Of a DNA stretch of 64,000 nucleotides, positions 48,382-60,245 are shown in pieces. Source of the DNA: Chytriomyces cf. hyalinus JEL632 (lineage: Eukaryota; Chytridiomycota; Chytridiomycetes; Chytridiales; Chytriomycetaceae). Position numbers and translations under genes: made by a program. The DNA lies in NCBI GenBank assembly GCA_025435555.1, contig JAIWWG010000117.1, positions 22,082 through 86,081 of the forward strand, in the 5' to 3' direction. The notes beneath the pieces were generated by a model. It saw only the letters and a program-made list of their open reading frames with translations, had not been told where the DNA came from and did no database searches. Numbering within the stretch: the stretch's first letter is position 1; every line of letters begins with the position of its first letter.

Positions 48382-51300
48382 ACTCCTCCACACATGTACA
48401 ATCATGTATGGCTTACCAAACCAATTCCATCCACTCCCTTCTTGAACAAAATCTTGCCAAGACTCTTTGTGAACATGTCAGCCTTCATTTCAGTAGTGCT
48501 GATGTGTTCCATGTTGAGCTCTTGCTTGTTGATGTACTCACGAATAAACTCAATTTTCACCGCCATGTGCTTAGTCCTGTCCAGCATCCTTTCGCTGTTC
48601 AGAATCTTGATCAAGGCCATATTGTCATTGAAAATCTTCATCCTCTTGGTTACAATTCCCAGAGACTTGAGTAAATCGCGTTCCCAGATCATATGAGTGA
48701 GGCACATATAGACGCTCTCCAATTCGGCAGCTGTTGTTGAACCTACAACTCCTCCAGATCGTTTACTTTTCCAGTGCATAATGTTTGAGTCCAAGAACGT
48801 GATGTAGCTGTATGTGAAACGACAGTCAATCGTGTCTGTTAACCATTCAGCATCCGCGTAGCCGACATGGTGGAACTCCTTGCACCGTGTGAACACTAGA
48901 CAGAGGTCCAGTGATTGTTTAACGTACCGTAAAACATCGGTAGCGTGCTTCCAGTGAACATCACTTGGCTTATTATTGAATCTACTAAGACTACCAACAG
49001 CAAAGGCTAGGTCTGGTCTTGTCCATTGAGTAGGGTACAAGAGACATCCAATGAGACTCCTGTAAGGTTGTGTTGTGGTGTCGTTGTCATCTGAAGGTGC
49101 TACTGGAGTGCCTACCATTGGCGTTTCCCTTGTAGTAGCTTCCGTCATACCAAAATGAGTTAGCATCTCACCCAGAGATGGCTTCTGTGATAGATAGATC
49201 CGAGACTCGTCCCTCATGACTTGCATACCAACGAAACGTTCCACTACACCTAAATCCTTGATTTCAAATTTGGCAGATAACTCCTTAACGAACTTGGCCC
49301 AGAGAGACTTGTTGCTCCTGGCAATACCACACAGAAAATCGTCCACGATTAAGATTAACATGATGAAATCCTTGTCCGTGAGTTTCCCACGTGTGAAAAT
49401 ACATGGGTCGAAGACACTTGGCTTGAAACCTGAGATCTTTCAATGAACTGCTAAACGTCTTGTTCCATGCTCTAGCAGCTTGCTTTGTACCGTACAATGC
49501 CCGTAGAAGCTTTAGAACGGTTGGTACACCTTTACCAAAAGGGTACTCTTCAAATCCAGGAGGTTGCCTCATGTACACTTCGTCATCCAGCTTGGCTTGA
49601 ACGAAAGCATTACGTACGTCAGCTTGATACATCTCCAGATCGTGATCACAGCACATGATCATAAACATCCTGATTGAATACGGCCTGGCTACCGGTGCAA
49701 ACGTGTCAAAGTACTCGACACCCTCGATCATTGTAAAACCTTGAGCTACCAATCGAGACTTGAATTTACCAGGATTACCTTGAGAATCCTTTTTCTGTAC
49801 ATCAACAAACCTACACCCAATGACGTGCATATCTTTAGATTTCGGTACATGTTCCCAAACTCCAAAATTCTTGAGTTGGTTAATTTCAACAGTACGAGCT
49901 TCCACAATGCGTGGATCCTTGTCATTGATACCGTTGGATAGAAAAGCATAATGAACTGAGTTTCTTGATGAAGCCCAAATTTGACGTGGTACAGGAATAC
50001 GTGATGATCGACGAGGCAGGTGCTACTTCCTCCAGTTCACTGAATTCAGATTCAACACTTTCGACATCATCCTGATCAACAACCTCCTCCTGATCATGAG
50101 AATCCTCAATATCGTCGTCATAAAATTCGACATTTTGAGGTGCGACCTGATCACTTATAGGATCAGTGATGTTGATTTCCACAAATTTGACGTTGGTTGT
50201 CGTAAAAATTTCAGACCAATTGGTGGCAACCACGTTATAGGTGTTGATGTGACTAGTGTAGCCCAAAAAATAGCAGGCAACAGTACGTACATCCAATTTG
50301 TTACGACCCTTAAGATGTTCAGCAGGTAGACGTGAAAAACCTTTTGAACCAAATACTACCAGATTACCGAGATTTGGCTTGATACCAGTAAACATCTCAA
50401 TCGGAGTCATAGAATCATTATGGACGACAGGTGATCGATTAGATATGTACGTCGCATTTAGAATAGCATATGGCCAGAAATTTTTAGCCAACTGGAGAGT
50501 CATTGAGAATAGTCCTGGCTCGATCAAGAATAATCCGATTAGAGACCTCTGCCATCCCATTTTGCTCATGCTCATAGGGTACCGAGACTTGCTGCTCAAT
50601 ACCGAGTTCGACAATAAAGTTTTTGAACGTGCCGTGGATAAATTCCTTGGCATTGTCGGACCGAATAACTTTCAATTTTTTACCGGACATTCGTTCTGCC
50701 CAGGTAAGCCATGGTTTAAAATTTTCGACAATTTCGTCGCCAGAACGCCCTTTCATCGGAAACGTGAACCGACACAGTGTGGCATCGTCTGTTAAAACCA
50801 ATATTACCGTTTCCCCATTTCGACCGGGTGTGTTGATAATTGCAAAATCCATGTGAACCAACTCGAGTGGATATTTACACCGTGGATTTGAAGAACTCTT
50901 GAATGGGCGCCTCGTCATTTTGTTTTCGACACAGGCGTCACATTGAAAATTAGGTGGTAATGGCGGCACTTTAAAATCTTCGACCATCTTTGACAATTTG
51001 AGAATATTCGCGTGGCTGATGTGGCACATACGCCGATGTAAAATTTCATAGTCATTTTGAGTAGCCGAAAGAGCTGTACCATTGATTATGACCTTAAAAT
51101 TCATAATCCACCGATCGTCAACTTTGGTTGCAGTCATTACCTCCGTGGTATCCTTATAAAAAATGCTGGTCCCATTTTCTGTGACTTCCTTCAAACCATG
51201 TTTGTCCAACGAGATCGTAGACAATAAATTGAATTTGCAGTTGGGTGCGTAGACTACATCATTAAATTCGATTCGGTGACTTGTACCATTAGATAGAATA

Positions 51301-51849
51301 GCTTCGACTTCAATTGAACCATAACCAAGTGTGGTGTCCAATTTTCCATTAGCAATTTCAACTTGTGATTGCTTTTCAACAAAGTTTTTGAAGGCATGAC
51401 GATCATTACAATAAATGTCTGATGCGCCACTGTCCTTAATCCAGTCTGACTTTTTGATCGTCTCTGAGGATTGATGTTGTTTCTTGCTGGCAGCACAGAA
51501 AGAGAACCTGACTTCCTGACTTTACCAGACTTCTTGGATGCATTATTAGCATTACCAGTGGTATTAGAACTACTCGACGAGGCCGACTTGTCAAAGTTCC
51601 TGGGATTCACATGACAATCCTTTTGCATGTGACCATTTTTACCACAACGGTTGCATTTGATGACTGAACCGTTTCCATTACCATTACCCGAATAAGTATT
51701 GGATTTGTTTGACTTGTTACTACCAGCATTGAAAGCCGTAGAACTTTTCTGAGATTTTTCCCGTGGACCCATTCCTTGGGATTTCGAATCGATTTCCGCT
51801 TGTGTCTTGATGACTGGTGAGTGTGTGTCACTGTAGTCAACACCTTCAA
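48382..51849 (-). mobile_element. Decayed second copia element (gag to RNase H), 5' end missing
   Basis: Reading down the minus strand: zinc knuckle CNRCGKNGHMQKDC (about 51660-51610), protease DSGASDIYC (about 51430), integrase with LVHMDFAIINTPGRN, IRSDNAKEF and HEQNGMAEVSNR (51250-50484), linker (50650-49922), RT with KSRLVAQGFTMIEGVEYFDT and YQADVRNAFVQAKLDDEVY (49905-49285), RNase H with TTAELESVY and DNMALIKIL (48800-48402). Frames change several times (near 49.3, 49.9, 50.5 and 51.4 kb), so it is dead. A purine tract (TGGAGGAG) at 48390-48383 is followed by TGTTGAATTC, the likely start of its 3' LTR at 48382. No matching 5' LTR is found, so that end was lost. Confidence 0.85.
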
Positions 51850-51857
51850 CTTATAAG

Positions 51858-51896
51858 TGACTCATTACTACAAGCCATGCTTGTAGTAATGAGTCA
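51858..51896. repeat. Perfect palindrome: 18-bp stem, 3-nt loop
   Basis: The arms TGACTCATTACTACAAGC and GCTTGTAGTAATGAGTCA are exact reverse complements around CAT. It sits exactly between the gag end of the dead copia element and the next copia fragment. It could be a hairpin-type rearrangement scar or the end of an unseen element. Confidence 0.8.
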
Positions 51897-52270
51897 AACT
51901 TGGCTACTGTTTTGGTATCCAAGTCGACTTTGCACAAGTATATCTACGTTGGTCTCAGGAGCTTTCTTCCTTTGACATGTCTACCCTTTCTCCATACTTT
52001 CTTACGATTGATTGCGTTGAGCTCAACTTTCTCAGTGGCAAGGAAGTATTCACTGTATGGGTGCAAGAGCATGGCTTTCCTGGACTTTGGTGGTTCAGGC
52101 AAGCCAGTGGTGGATATAGATCCCTGTGGCGGGATATCTTTTGGGTTTGGATACTTGTCAACAAGTTCCTCAATAGTACCTGTTGGTGTAGTATGAAACT
52201 GCTTCCTTGTTGGCTGCCTTTTGGCCACCACTTTAGAAATGACAATGTTCTTGATTCCCCATTCATCTAA
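51897..52270 (-). mobile_element. Copia fragment: integrase-RT linker and RT start
   Basis: Minus-strand frame with KDIPPQGSISTTGLPEPPKS, RKAMLLHPYSEYFLATEKVE and LNAINRKKVW, the linker that leads into a copia RT (A..HP....A...E..AI..N.VW). Different from the element at 48.4-51.8 kb. No other domains. Confidence 0.6.
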
Positions 52271-52278
52271 CTTCTCCT

Positions 52279-52626
52279 TTGTCTGTACTGATAAGTAAAC
52301 TTAACAACACAAAAGGAAACTCTCAGCTCACTGGATATGCAGATGCAGCTTGTCATGTCTACATCGCAGACAGCAAATCCCAGCTCAGTTATTTGACCAT
52401 GCTCGCAGACAGCGCTGTCAGCTGGAAATCAACCAAGTCACCAACCATTGCCCTGTCATCCACTGAAGCTGAGTACATGGCCATCAGCAAACTTGGCAGA
52501 GAACTACTCACCCTTATCAACCTCCACCGTGCAACCGAAAAATTTACCTTTTGTAAATTCTTCTCCCTCTTAGGACTAAAATCTCAATGCAACTTCCTGA
52601 CCTTGCATACTGCAACCAAGCAATAA
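52279..52626 (+). mobile_element. Copia RNase H fragment, opposite orientation
   Basis: Plus-strand frame with LTGYADAACHVYIADSKSQL, AVSWKSTKSPTIALSSTEAE and YMAISKLGRE, the end of a copia RNase H domain. Truncated upstream. The sequence to about 53060 may include its LTR remnant (TGTTGAGAGGCG at 53020). Confidence 0.75.
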
Positions 52627-53249
52627 ATACCATCGCTGTCCTTACTTGGCTCCTCAAACGTCTTACGTCTACCTAATCGACCCTTTTTTCCTGTTATCTC
52701 AGGTTTTTGTCACCACCGTCCTTGCTTGTTTTTCTCCCGCTGGGTTTTTCTAGCGACCAACCGTGTGTTGCATCCACCATTTTTCCCTCTCGAGCGAGGT
52801 TTTCAAGGGAGCATACAAAGTCACGCACATTTTTTCCCACTGGGTTTTTATGCGGACTCCATCAATTTTATTACTCCACAAAATCACCAACCGCTCCGCT
52901 CTGCCAATTCACTCAACCATATCGCTCAACCCCTCACTGCACTTCAGGGGAAGCTTCTCCGAGAACAACATAAGTGCACGCTCAGCAGTCTCACTCACCG
53001 TGACCGACTCGATAGGAAGTGTTGAGAGGCGATTCCAGCACGTGATCTCAACTGCAAGAAAGATCGGAGAATAAAGAAGAACTTTTTCATCTCAGAATCA
53101 TTCTTGGTGCAATTCGCTGTTCCCAGCTCTAGCTTTCCTCCCGACTTCCCATTACTGCCCGAAGTCTCCTTCCAACAGATAGAGGATATTTCATCATTTG
53201 TCATATAAGAGGGTTGCTCGGCGTCAGCTGGCGGCAGTGAAAGGCCAGC
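52627..53249. other. Transposon-derived spacer before U2
   Basis: Repetitive short words (CCCGCTGGGTTTTT, CCCACTGGGTTTTT) and a possible LTR start at 53020. No gene supported. Confidence 0.4.
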
Positions 53250-53401
53250 GACACCTGTTTCCGGGTCTGTGCAAGCACAGATGACCAGAACAGTTGCAAA
53301 AATAATTGTGATAATAGATACGTACAATGTACGCAGATTTAGTTATCACACTAAATAGAACAGATACTACACTTGATCTTAGCCAATAGGCTTGAGAGGA
53401 T
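53250..53401 (-). ncRNA. U2: U2 spliceosomal snRNA
   Basis: Minus strand from 53401: start ATCCTCTCAAGCC, 5' hairpin AGCC-TATT-GGCT, the highly conserved GCTAAGATCAAGTGTAGTAT with branch-point-pairing GTAGTA (plus 53365-53370), stem IIa ATTTAGT..ACTAAAT, stem IIb CGTAC-ATT-GTACG, an Sm site ATTTTTG (about 53303-53297) and 3' hairpins including TCTGTGC-TT-GCACAGA (53281-53266). It pairs with intron branch points in the major spliceosome. The 3' end is estimated from the last stem (CTGTT..AACAG). About 152 nt, a little shorter than the human RNA. Confidence 0.92.
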
Positions 53402-53432
53402 TGTACCGTACAACAAAAGGGGGCTTCCCTGC

Positions 53433-53439
53433 TTATATA
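53433..53439 (-). promoter_or_regulatory. TATA box of the U2 gene
   Basis: TATATAA on the minus strand, 32-38 bp before the inferred U2 5' end, the expected spacing for TATA-directed initiation. Confidence 0.7.
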
Positions 53440-53944
53440 CCCTTTTTTGGGTGGCTTGCGGTGGCGGAGCGCTGAATGCGCCAATCATATTCGTGCACAG
53501 TCGGCTGGGACCTTCTTCCTTCATTACTGCGATAGCAAGCAGCGTGGCAATATTCGATACATTGCACTGATTGGCTACCAGAACATGTTTGTTAATTCTG
53601 GGCCTGTTTATACACTGGCTGAGCGGTCTCATGCTTAACCCTCCCACCCCGATTCGCGCGAATTGATAGGCAGAGGAGCCGGGTGATGGTCAGTGCGCTG
53701 TTGGTCTTCCGTATCCCCTCCATCTCGGCGTTGTACTGCAGCAACCGATGCAGCACGCAACAAGCCACTCGTTATGATATCTCTCACTGCCTTCTCTCTT
53801 TTCTCACAGGTCTGTCTCGCGACTATGAATTGTTGTATCATCAAACATGGAACAAGCAGATTATGCAACACGAGTTTAATTCGCAACCAACTCCGATAAT
53901 TAACTTGGACTGAATGAATTGAACTGTATGAATATCGGATGTGT
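53440..53944. other. Intergenic between U2 and AFG1
   Basis: Nothing recognised beyond the U2 upstream region; short ORFs on both strands lack family features. Confidence 0.5.
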
Positions 53945-55599
53945 CTATACTCGCGTGCCCCAGTTTGAACCTTGCATCTCTACCAATCGCGAAACAGCTC
54001 GCTGGAATGCAAATGCTTCTTCAGAACCCGTGAAAATGGAGCTTGTCAACTAATAAAAGATTGGTTACACATTGTGAGCACGTGAAATGCAGTTTTTAAA
54101 TTTGACTTACATGGCTCAGCTCCAGCTTGAGATCGTCCATCAACTGTCGGTCTGCAGCAGTAAGGTCCCGTTCCTTCTTCGCACCACTTGATGAGGTGGT
54201 ATCATCCTGGTCTCCAACCAGCAATAAACTGGCCTCCGTTTCGCTTGACATGTACATTTTGGCCTTGTTCTCATACAGAGCGTCAATCAGGGTAATGAAT
54301 CGACGAGCTTCGTTTCGTTGAGTCAGTGACATTTTTGGTACGTCCGTGAGAATCAAAGTATCAAAGTGGCTGGCAAGTTCGAGAAAGTCGGCAGCAGAAT
54401 GAGGACTGCCACAAAGAAGCTTAAATGAGGCCTTTGCATTTCGCTCGCAGGTTTCGGGAATCGTCAGTGTTCTTCCCAAGAATGTCATTGTTCTGGGTGA
54501 TACTGTAATAGGAGTCCCAGCATTAGTTGTAGCTGACAGGCGAGTGGTTGATGACTTGCCTTCTTTTCCTTTGGTGATTGAAGCCCATATTGAGTCAATG
54601 GATGCTGACGTCTCTGCATTGAGCGGGTGAAAGAATACTTGCTCAGCTCCTCTTGCTTGCTGACGGTAGTCGATTCCAGAGTCCAAAGGATGGACAATGT
54701 TCCGTGATTTGAGCAGTTCAATTGTTGGGAGGAAGCTTTTGCGTTGAAGTCCATTCTTGTACAGCTCTAATAAAAGACGCCGTGAGTTTAGATTCCCGCA
54801 AGTTTCTCAAAGTCACCTTCGGGAGGTCTGTTCGATGTCACGACTGTCACCACGCCTCTGGCATATAGCTCCGAAAACAGGCGGCGAAGAAGCATAGCAT
54901 CGGCGATATCCGTGACTTGAAGTTCGTCAAAGCACAGCACCCATGCATTGTTGGCCAGCTCTTGCGCAATTGGTGGGATTGGGTCATAATTGACATGCCG
55001 TTCTTCCCTTAACTAGATAGCGAGGGGCAGTTGCAACCTGAAACATTAGCCAAATCGAAGGCCACGAAATCTGAAACAAGGTCGAAACAAACCTGATGAA
55101 CTCGTTTGTGAACATCAAGCATAAATGCATGGAAATGCACCCGTCGCTTCCTCGGGATTCCCAGGGAATGATAGAAGAGGTCCATGGTCATGGTTTTACC
55201 AGTGCCTACATCACCATGCAGATAAAGCCCTTTTGGCCCATACTTTTCGGCAGGCACAATCTGCGATTCCTGCTGTCTTTTCGTTTGTTTCCGGGTATTC
55301 CCGGAGAGAAAGCCGTACAGAGTCTTAAAAACGTTTGCCTCGTCATCCATTTTCTCTAGTCCAACTCTATGAGGTCCCTTCGGATCAGAGTCTTCGTAGT
55401 CGACAGGCACAATTGCGGGCGGGGTGTGAACAACGAGGGTGTCGTGCAGTGACTGGAGCCGCTCAACGGTGGTCCATTGATGCTTGTCCTCCCTGAATGC
55501 GCCCTGCTGGACTTTTGCTGCGTAGACATGCAAGGGTCCTGTCTTCGCCGTCGTGAAGCAGCGTCGAGCAGTCGACACTGTCAAGAGCAATTTTTGCAT
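53945..55599 (-). CDS. AFG1: AFG1/LACE1-like mitochondrial AAA ATPase, 4 exons, 487 aa
   Basis: Exons (minus): 55599-55093, 55012-54817, 54766-54111, 54049-53945; phases close to 487 aa. N-terminus MQKLLLTVSTARRCFT is basic and amphipathic, as for a mitochondrial presequence. Walker A GDVGTGKTMTMDLFY; VHFHAFMLDVHKRVHQ; Walker B WVLCFDELQVTDIADA; TSNRPPE; C-terminal block FAFQRAVSRLVEMQ. AFG1 supports respiratory-chain quality control in the mitochondrial inner membrane. An in-frame upstream ATG at 55635 would add a Lys run and seems unused. The leader before 55599 is a long poly-purine run on the coding strand. Confidence 0.93.
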
Positions 55600-55827
55600 T
55601 CTTTTCTTTTTTTTTTTTTTTTTTCCGAAGACCATGTGACAGGATTTACGTGTTATGGCGTTGATCCACCGCGATTTGGGATCTTGGTAAGCAGGTGAGT
55701 TGTGGTAAATGCTATGTATTTTGCGATAAAAGCAACGCAGTTGTGTGGAAAAAGGCGCTGTATATTTGAGACCGAGACAACCGTTTCGCGTTGGCGGAGG
55801 GCGGCAGGAACGGGCAGAAAAGAATTG

Positions 55828-55857
55828 AAACCCCCCACCCCCCCCCCTCCCCCCCCC
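55828..55857 (-). promoter_or_regulatory. G-rich tract (possible G-quadruplex) upstream of AFG1
   Basis: The minus strand carries G runs of 9, 9 and 6 separated by single A or T, about 230-260 bp before the AFG1 start and at the 3' flank of the CNB pseudogene. It has the base pattern of a quadruplex-forming tract; role unknown. Confidence 0.5.
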
Positions 55858-55863
55858 GACTTT

Positions 55864-58012
55864 CTAGGCAAGAATGTTGCGCATCAGGTACTGAGAGTGG
55901 AGACGGAGGTGTCAATTCGTTAACCCCGAATGCTGTTGAAGTCTCAAGTAGAAACTCACATTCTGCAACCTCATGTTGGCAGTTCCTTGATTCGCTGCGC
56001 AATGATTGGGTATCTTCTCATGGCTGACGTGACGTCTTCCTTCTTGAGTTCGTATGTCGAGCATGTCGTGGCACACTTCACTGACGCCGTTCGCGGCACT
56101 TGGCTCGACGATGGCTACCTCTCCAAAATACGCGTCCGGTGCTTCAAAGATATCCACAACTTCTCCAAACTCAGTGATCACTTGTGCAGAACCAACTGTT
56201 AAAAAGAACATGCTGTCGCCTGACTGACCGCACGTGATAATCAATTGCGATGGCTCCCACGTATGTCGTATCATTAGAAGCGCCAGTTCGGACACGACAT
56301 GAGATTCGACACCTTCGAAGAAACTCAACTGCGGTTTTTTTTTTTTCGCCGCGTTAGTAAAGCCGTGGTGACCCACACGACTAACCTTCGAAAGTGCTTG
56401 TTCTGATACTTCCACATCGAATTGATCCGGAACCGCCTCATTCGTGGCTGTGTGTGTCCTTTCCTCAAACAATAGAACCCGTTCTTGCGCCGCAATCGCA
56501 AGTTTTTCCTTCACTAGTGGATAATCTGTGACAACCATATCCAGCGATGATTTCGCCCAACTTGAACCAAGTGACTTTCAGTCTTTGCTCTAATCGACGC
56601 GGTTCTCTTCATGTCCAGCAAAATCCCAACTTCCCCGAAAAATGAGCCCGCTCCGATTTCGGCGTGCACATCCCCAGAGCTTCCGACTACTTCCACAGTC
56701 CCGGACAAGACAAATACATTTCATCGGCCATCGGCGTTGAGCTCGATAATGTTTTCGTCTGCTTTGAATACGAGGCAGCTCATTGTCATGGCCAGCGTGT
56801 CTATGAATGAATCCGGGGTCCCCGAAAAGATTTCCAACTGAAAAGCGCGTAAAAAAAAGACCGCAATAGGAACGACATATGTATAAATATCTCAAAAAAG
56901 CGTAAAGGTTAAATTTTACCTCTCGAATGTCTTTTTTCGCTATGTCGTTGACAAACTCGGCGCCAAATTTTTCGAAAGCCGAAACAGACTGTTGTTTTTT
57001 CCACCAAGTTTCCTTGACGATGGAAAACTCTTGCATCGACATTTGTACCGCCGGGTCTGCCGCTTCTATGATTTTGTCGAGCTTTTGCTTTGTCACAACG
57101 GCCAGCACGCAGTCGGTCTTGGCAATAATTGTCGCGGTACGCTCAAATGGGAATACTAGTATCGAAAAGAATTTGGTCGCGTCACGAGATCTATAAAAAA
57201 ACACACATGCACTTACAAACGGCCAGTTCGCCGAAAAAGGCTGGCGTTGTCAGCAGGAGCGAGCTCCTTATCATTCACCACAACCGCCACAGTTCCAGAA
57301 ACAATGAAAAAACATTTCTGCACCCCCCCTCCCCTTTCTGATGATGGCTTGTCCCTCCCTACGTCTTTGTTCATATGACGCCAGAGAAACCTGTTCGATC
57401 ACATTTTGTGGAAAGCTGGAAAAGAGCGGAAATCTTTTGAGCAGGTCCAAGTTCGGATGCGCGTCAAACACGCGGGCGGAAGCTGCCGTCCCTGGAAGAC
57501 CCGAAACCATTTTGATTGGATTGCGGAAAAAAGCGTCGGCTTTCGCGGACAAATTTAAAAGCGCGGCAGAACGGCGTCGTTTTCGTCTTGGGAAAGTTTG
57601 TGCTCCGCGTTGTTGTTGAGCGTTTGTAGACCCTTGCTGTACGGGCGACGGGTGGTTCAAGTGCTCGAGAAAGCGGTCATTGCCTGCGAGCTTTGAAGAA
57701 GGAGGCTGTTGGCCTGCTCAACGAACTCACGACGGCATGCTGTGCATCCCGTCGGCTTGTATGGCTTCAACACGCGCAGTGAGGGCAGCAATGGCTTCAT
57801 CTGTTCAGCACTCTTGTTTGGAGAAGGGCAACGGCCATTGCGTCCACCTTGACCGAAACCTCCGACAGCGACACTGCAGAGTCTAGATACCCACTGCAGT
57901 TGATGGTCTCAGGACACTCGGTCTCAGGACACTCTGGGCTGATGATGGTCGCGTCTGGAATCTCTGTGCTGGCGCTGTGGCCCACCGAGTCTTGGTTGTC
58001 GCTCAAGTTCAT
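55864..58012 (-). pseudogene. Triple cyclic-nucleotide-binding-domain gene, decayed tandem copy
   Basis: Exon by exon it parallels the neighbour at 58166-60245: LLKRFPLFSSFPQNVIEQVS..GQAIIRKG (CNB1), GNLF/LEIFSGTPDSFIDTLA..GTVEVVGS..GSFFGEVGILL (CNB2), LSFFEGVESHVVSELAL..GDSMFFLTVG..AYFGEVAIVE (CNB3), last exon YLMRNILA. But frames break at about eight places: near 57820 and 57317 (T run), 57270, 56737 (with an in-frame TGA), 56720, 56545, 56105 and 55983. Each break is a 1-2 base change, while flanking protein similarity is kept. This many breaks in one gene, against clean neighbours such as AFG1, indicates recent pseudogenisation rather than assembly noise, though the latter is not excluded. 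Confidence 0.75.
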
Positions 58013-58165
58013 AAGCGTGTCTTTGAAAATCACGAAAGTTGGGGCCCTTTGTTCGCCGTCACCACAAGCAAGTTAAATAATCTTTGACAATTGAGGGAAA
58101 AAAAAATAGTTTTGAAAGGGGGTGTGTTTGTTGTTTTTGTCTATGCACCACAACATGAACGCGTT

Positions 58166-60245
58166 TCACGCCAACACACTTCGCATCAGGTACTGTTTTT
58201 GTAGAGAGATGTTCAGTTGATAATCGGAATTCAGAGAAACTTGGTCACTCACATTCTGCATTCGTTCGTCCGCTGTTGCCTTGATCTTCTGCGCAATCTC
58301 GAGGTACTTTTCCAAACCGATTGAAAGTCATCTTTACGAAGCTCGTATGTCGAGCAGGTTGAAACGCATTTGACGGTTGCAGTTCGTGGGACGCGTTCCA
58401 GCAGGGCCACTTCGCCGAAAAATGCAGATGGCCCCGATACAGTTTCAATGATGGCACCAAACTCAGTCAACACTTCTGCATTTCCTGCGGCGAGGAAGAA
58501 CATGCTGTCGCCGTTTTCGTGGCAGCGGATAATGCATTCCTGAGGATTCCAGTTCTTTCGAATCATTTTCATTGCGAGTTCTGAGAGTACCGATGGGTCG
58601 ACTCCTTGGAATATGCTCAACTGGTTGGGACCATTGGTTAGGCCCACTTCAAAAGTATTGCATCATTCATGGTACCTTTGATAATGACTGGCTTCCAACT
58701 TCCATGTCGAACTGATCTGGAATGTGCGGCTGCGACGTGGATCTTTGCTTAAATAGTTTGTATCGCTCATCGGCAGCAGCCTTCAGTGTTCCTTTCACCG
58801 AGGGATAGTCATTTATGACTTTATCAAGGTCCTTTTTCGCGAGCTGAAACACGTGACTTTCTTTTTTGACCGAATGGAAGCTGTTCTTTTCATATTCAGC
58901 AGCACTCCGACTTCTCCGAAAAAGGAGCCAGCCGCGATTTCTGCGTGAACAGCGCCAGTGCTGCCAACCACTTCGACTGTGCCGGACAGAATGAAATACA
59001 TGGCGTCCGACTCTTCGTCAACGGAGACTACGTTTTCCCAGCTGAAGCTTGAATGACAAGATGTTACTGACATTGCTAATGCGTCGACAAAGGAATCCGG
59101 CGCTGTGGAAAATATGTTCATCTGTTTGGAAAGTTTAGTTTGCAGCACAAGACGCGACAAGCTGGTCAACAAAAGCGGAAAAAAACCTTCTGGATATCCT
59201 CGCGAATAATGTCGATTTCGAACTCTGCTCCAAACTTTTCATGAAGAATTACGTACTGCTGGTTTTTCCACCAGTTTTCCTTGTTGTTTGAGAATTGGTC
59301 CACAATCTGTTGCACTTCCGGGTGCTCCGTTATGACTTCGTCCAGCTTTTGCTTGGTCACGACCACCATCACCGCGTCTGTTTTGGCTATTACTGTGGCC
59401 GTCCGTTGGAACTTGAATACTGTCGGAGAGGTTTGAGATGCCGATGAATGAAATCACACAGCCCACTTACACACTCCCATTTCTCCGAAAAACACTGGCG
59501 GACTGAGGACCGTGATTTCCTCCTCATCCACAACGACTGACACCGATCCCTCCTTCAGGAAAAAGATCTCAGCGCCTTCTTCGCCCTTTTTGACAATGAT
59601 CTGCCCAGCTTTTCGATGCATTTCGTAGGATGTCAGGGAGACTTCTTCCATCACTTCGTGCGGGAAGCTGGCAAACAAAGGGAATCGTATCAAAGTTCGC
59701 ATGTTGGGATGATCATGCTGGAAGCTCCTCTCTCGGCGTGTCATTGAGACTCTCCTCTGGTTCTGTGACACGGAAGATCTGCGACCCAAGGATACAATAG
59801 TAATGTCTTGCTTCAGCTGGACGTCGGACGGCGGCGACTGCCCATTTTCCGCAAGAGCGTTGTCAGTTTTACCGATATCTTGATTTTTGACATTCGCTGG
59901 AACAGCGCTGCATTTGAGCACCATGCTGGCGCGATCCGCGGACAACACAATCTCGCGTTCCTCGGACGACAGCATCGTCTTGGCACGGAGTTGGCTCGCA
60001 ATGTTGAGATATCCGGTCGCGACTTGTCTGATATCTTCATTGGCGTGGTGTAATTCGAGCACGCGGTGTCGAAGGTTTTCGTTCGCGCCTTTGAGTAAGT
60101 CGATGAGTTCCGTTTGCGAGGTTGTCTCGACGGTGAGGAGCTGCACTTGGATTTTCAGTTGGCTGATGATGTCTTGCTGGGCAGCAAATTGATCCGCCAG
60201 GGCACCGTCGATTTTGGGGAGCGCGCTTGCGAGCTGCGAGGACAT
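58166..60245 (-). CDS. Coiled-coil plus three CNB domains protein; two apparent 1-base deletions
   Basis: Exons (minus): 60245-59471, 59419-59187, 59121-58676, 58620-58253, 58192-58166. N-terminal about 150 residues are coiled coil (LKIQVQLLTVETTSQTELI). CNB1: LIRFPLFASFPHEVMEEVS, IIVKKGEEGAEIFF, PPVFFGEMGV, RTATVIAKT. CNB2: SDAMYFILSGTVEVVG, AGSFFGEVGVLL, RTASIRS. CNB3: SIFQGVDPSVLSELA, NGDSMFFLAAG, SAFFGEVALLERVPRTATV. The FGE..LL..RTA phosphate-binding-cassette pattern occurs three times, so it may bind cAMP/cGMP like PKA regulatory subunits, but there is no kinase-docking or inhibitor motif. The frame breaks at 58870-58862 (TCAAAAAAGAAA) and near 58305 (TCGGTTTGGAAA); each is cured by one extra A or T. 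If real, the protein stops after CNB2. Full length would be 616 aa. Confidence 0.75.
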
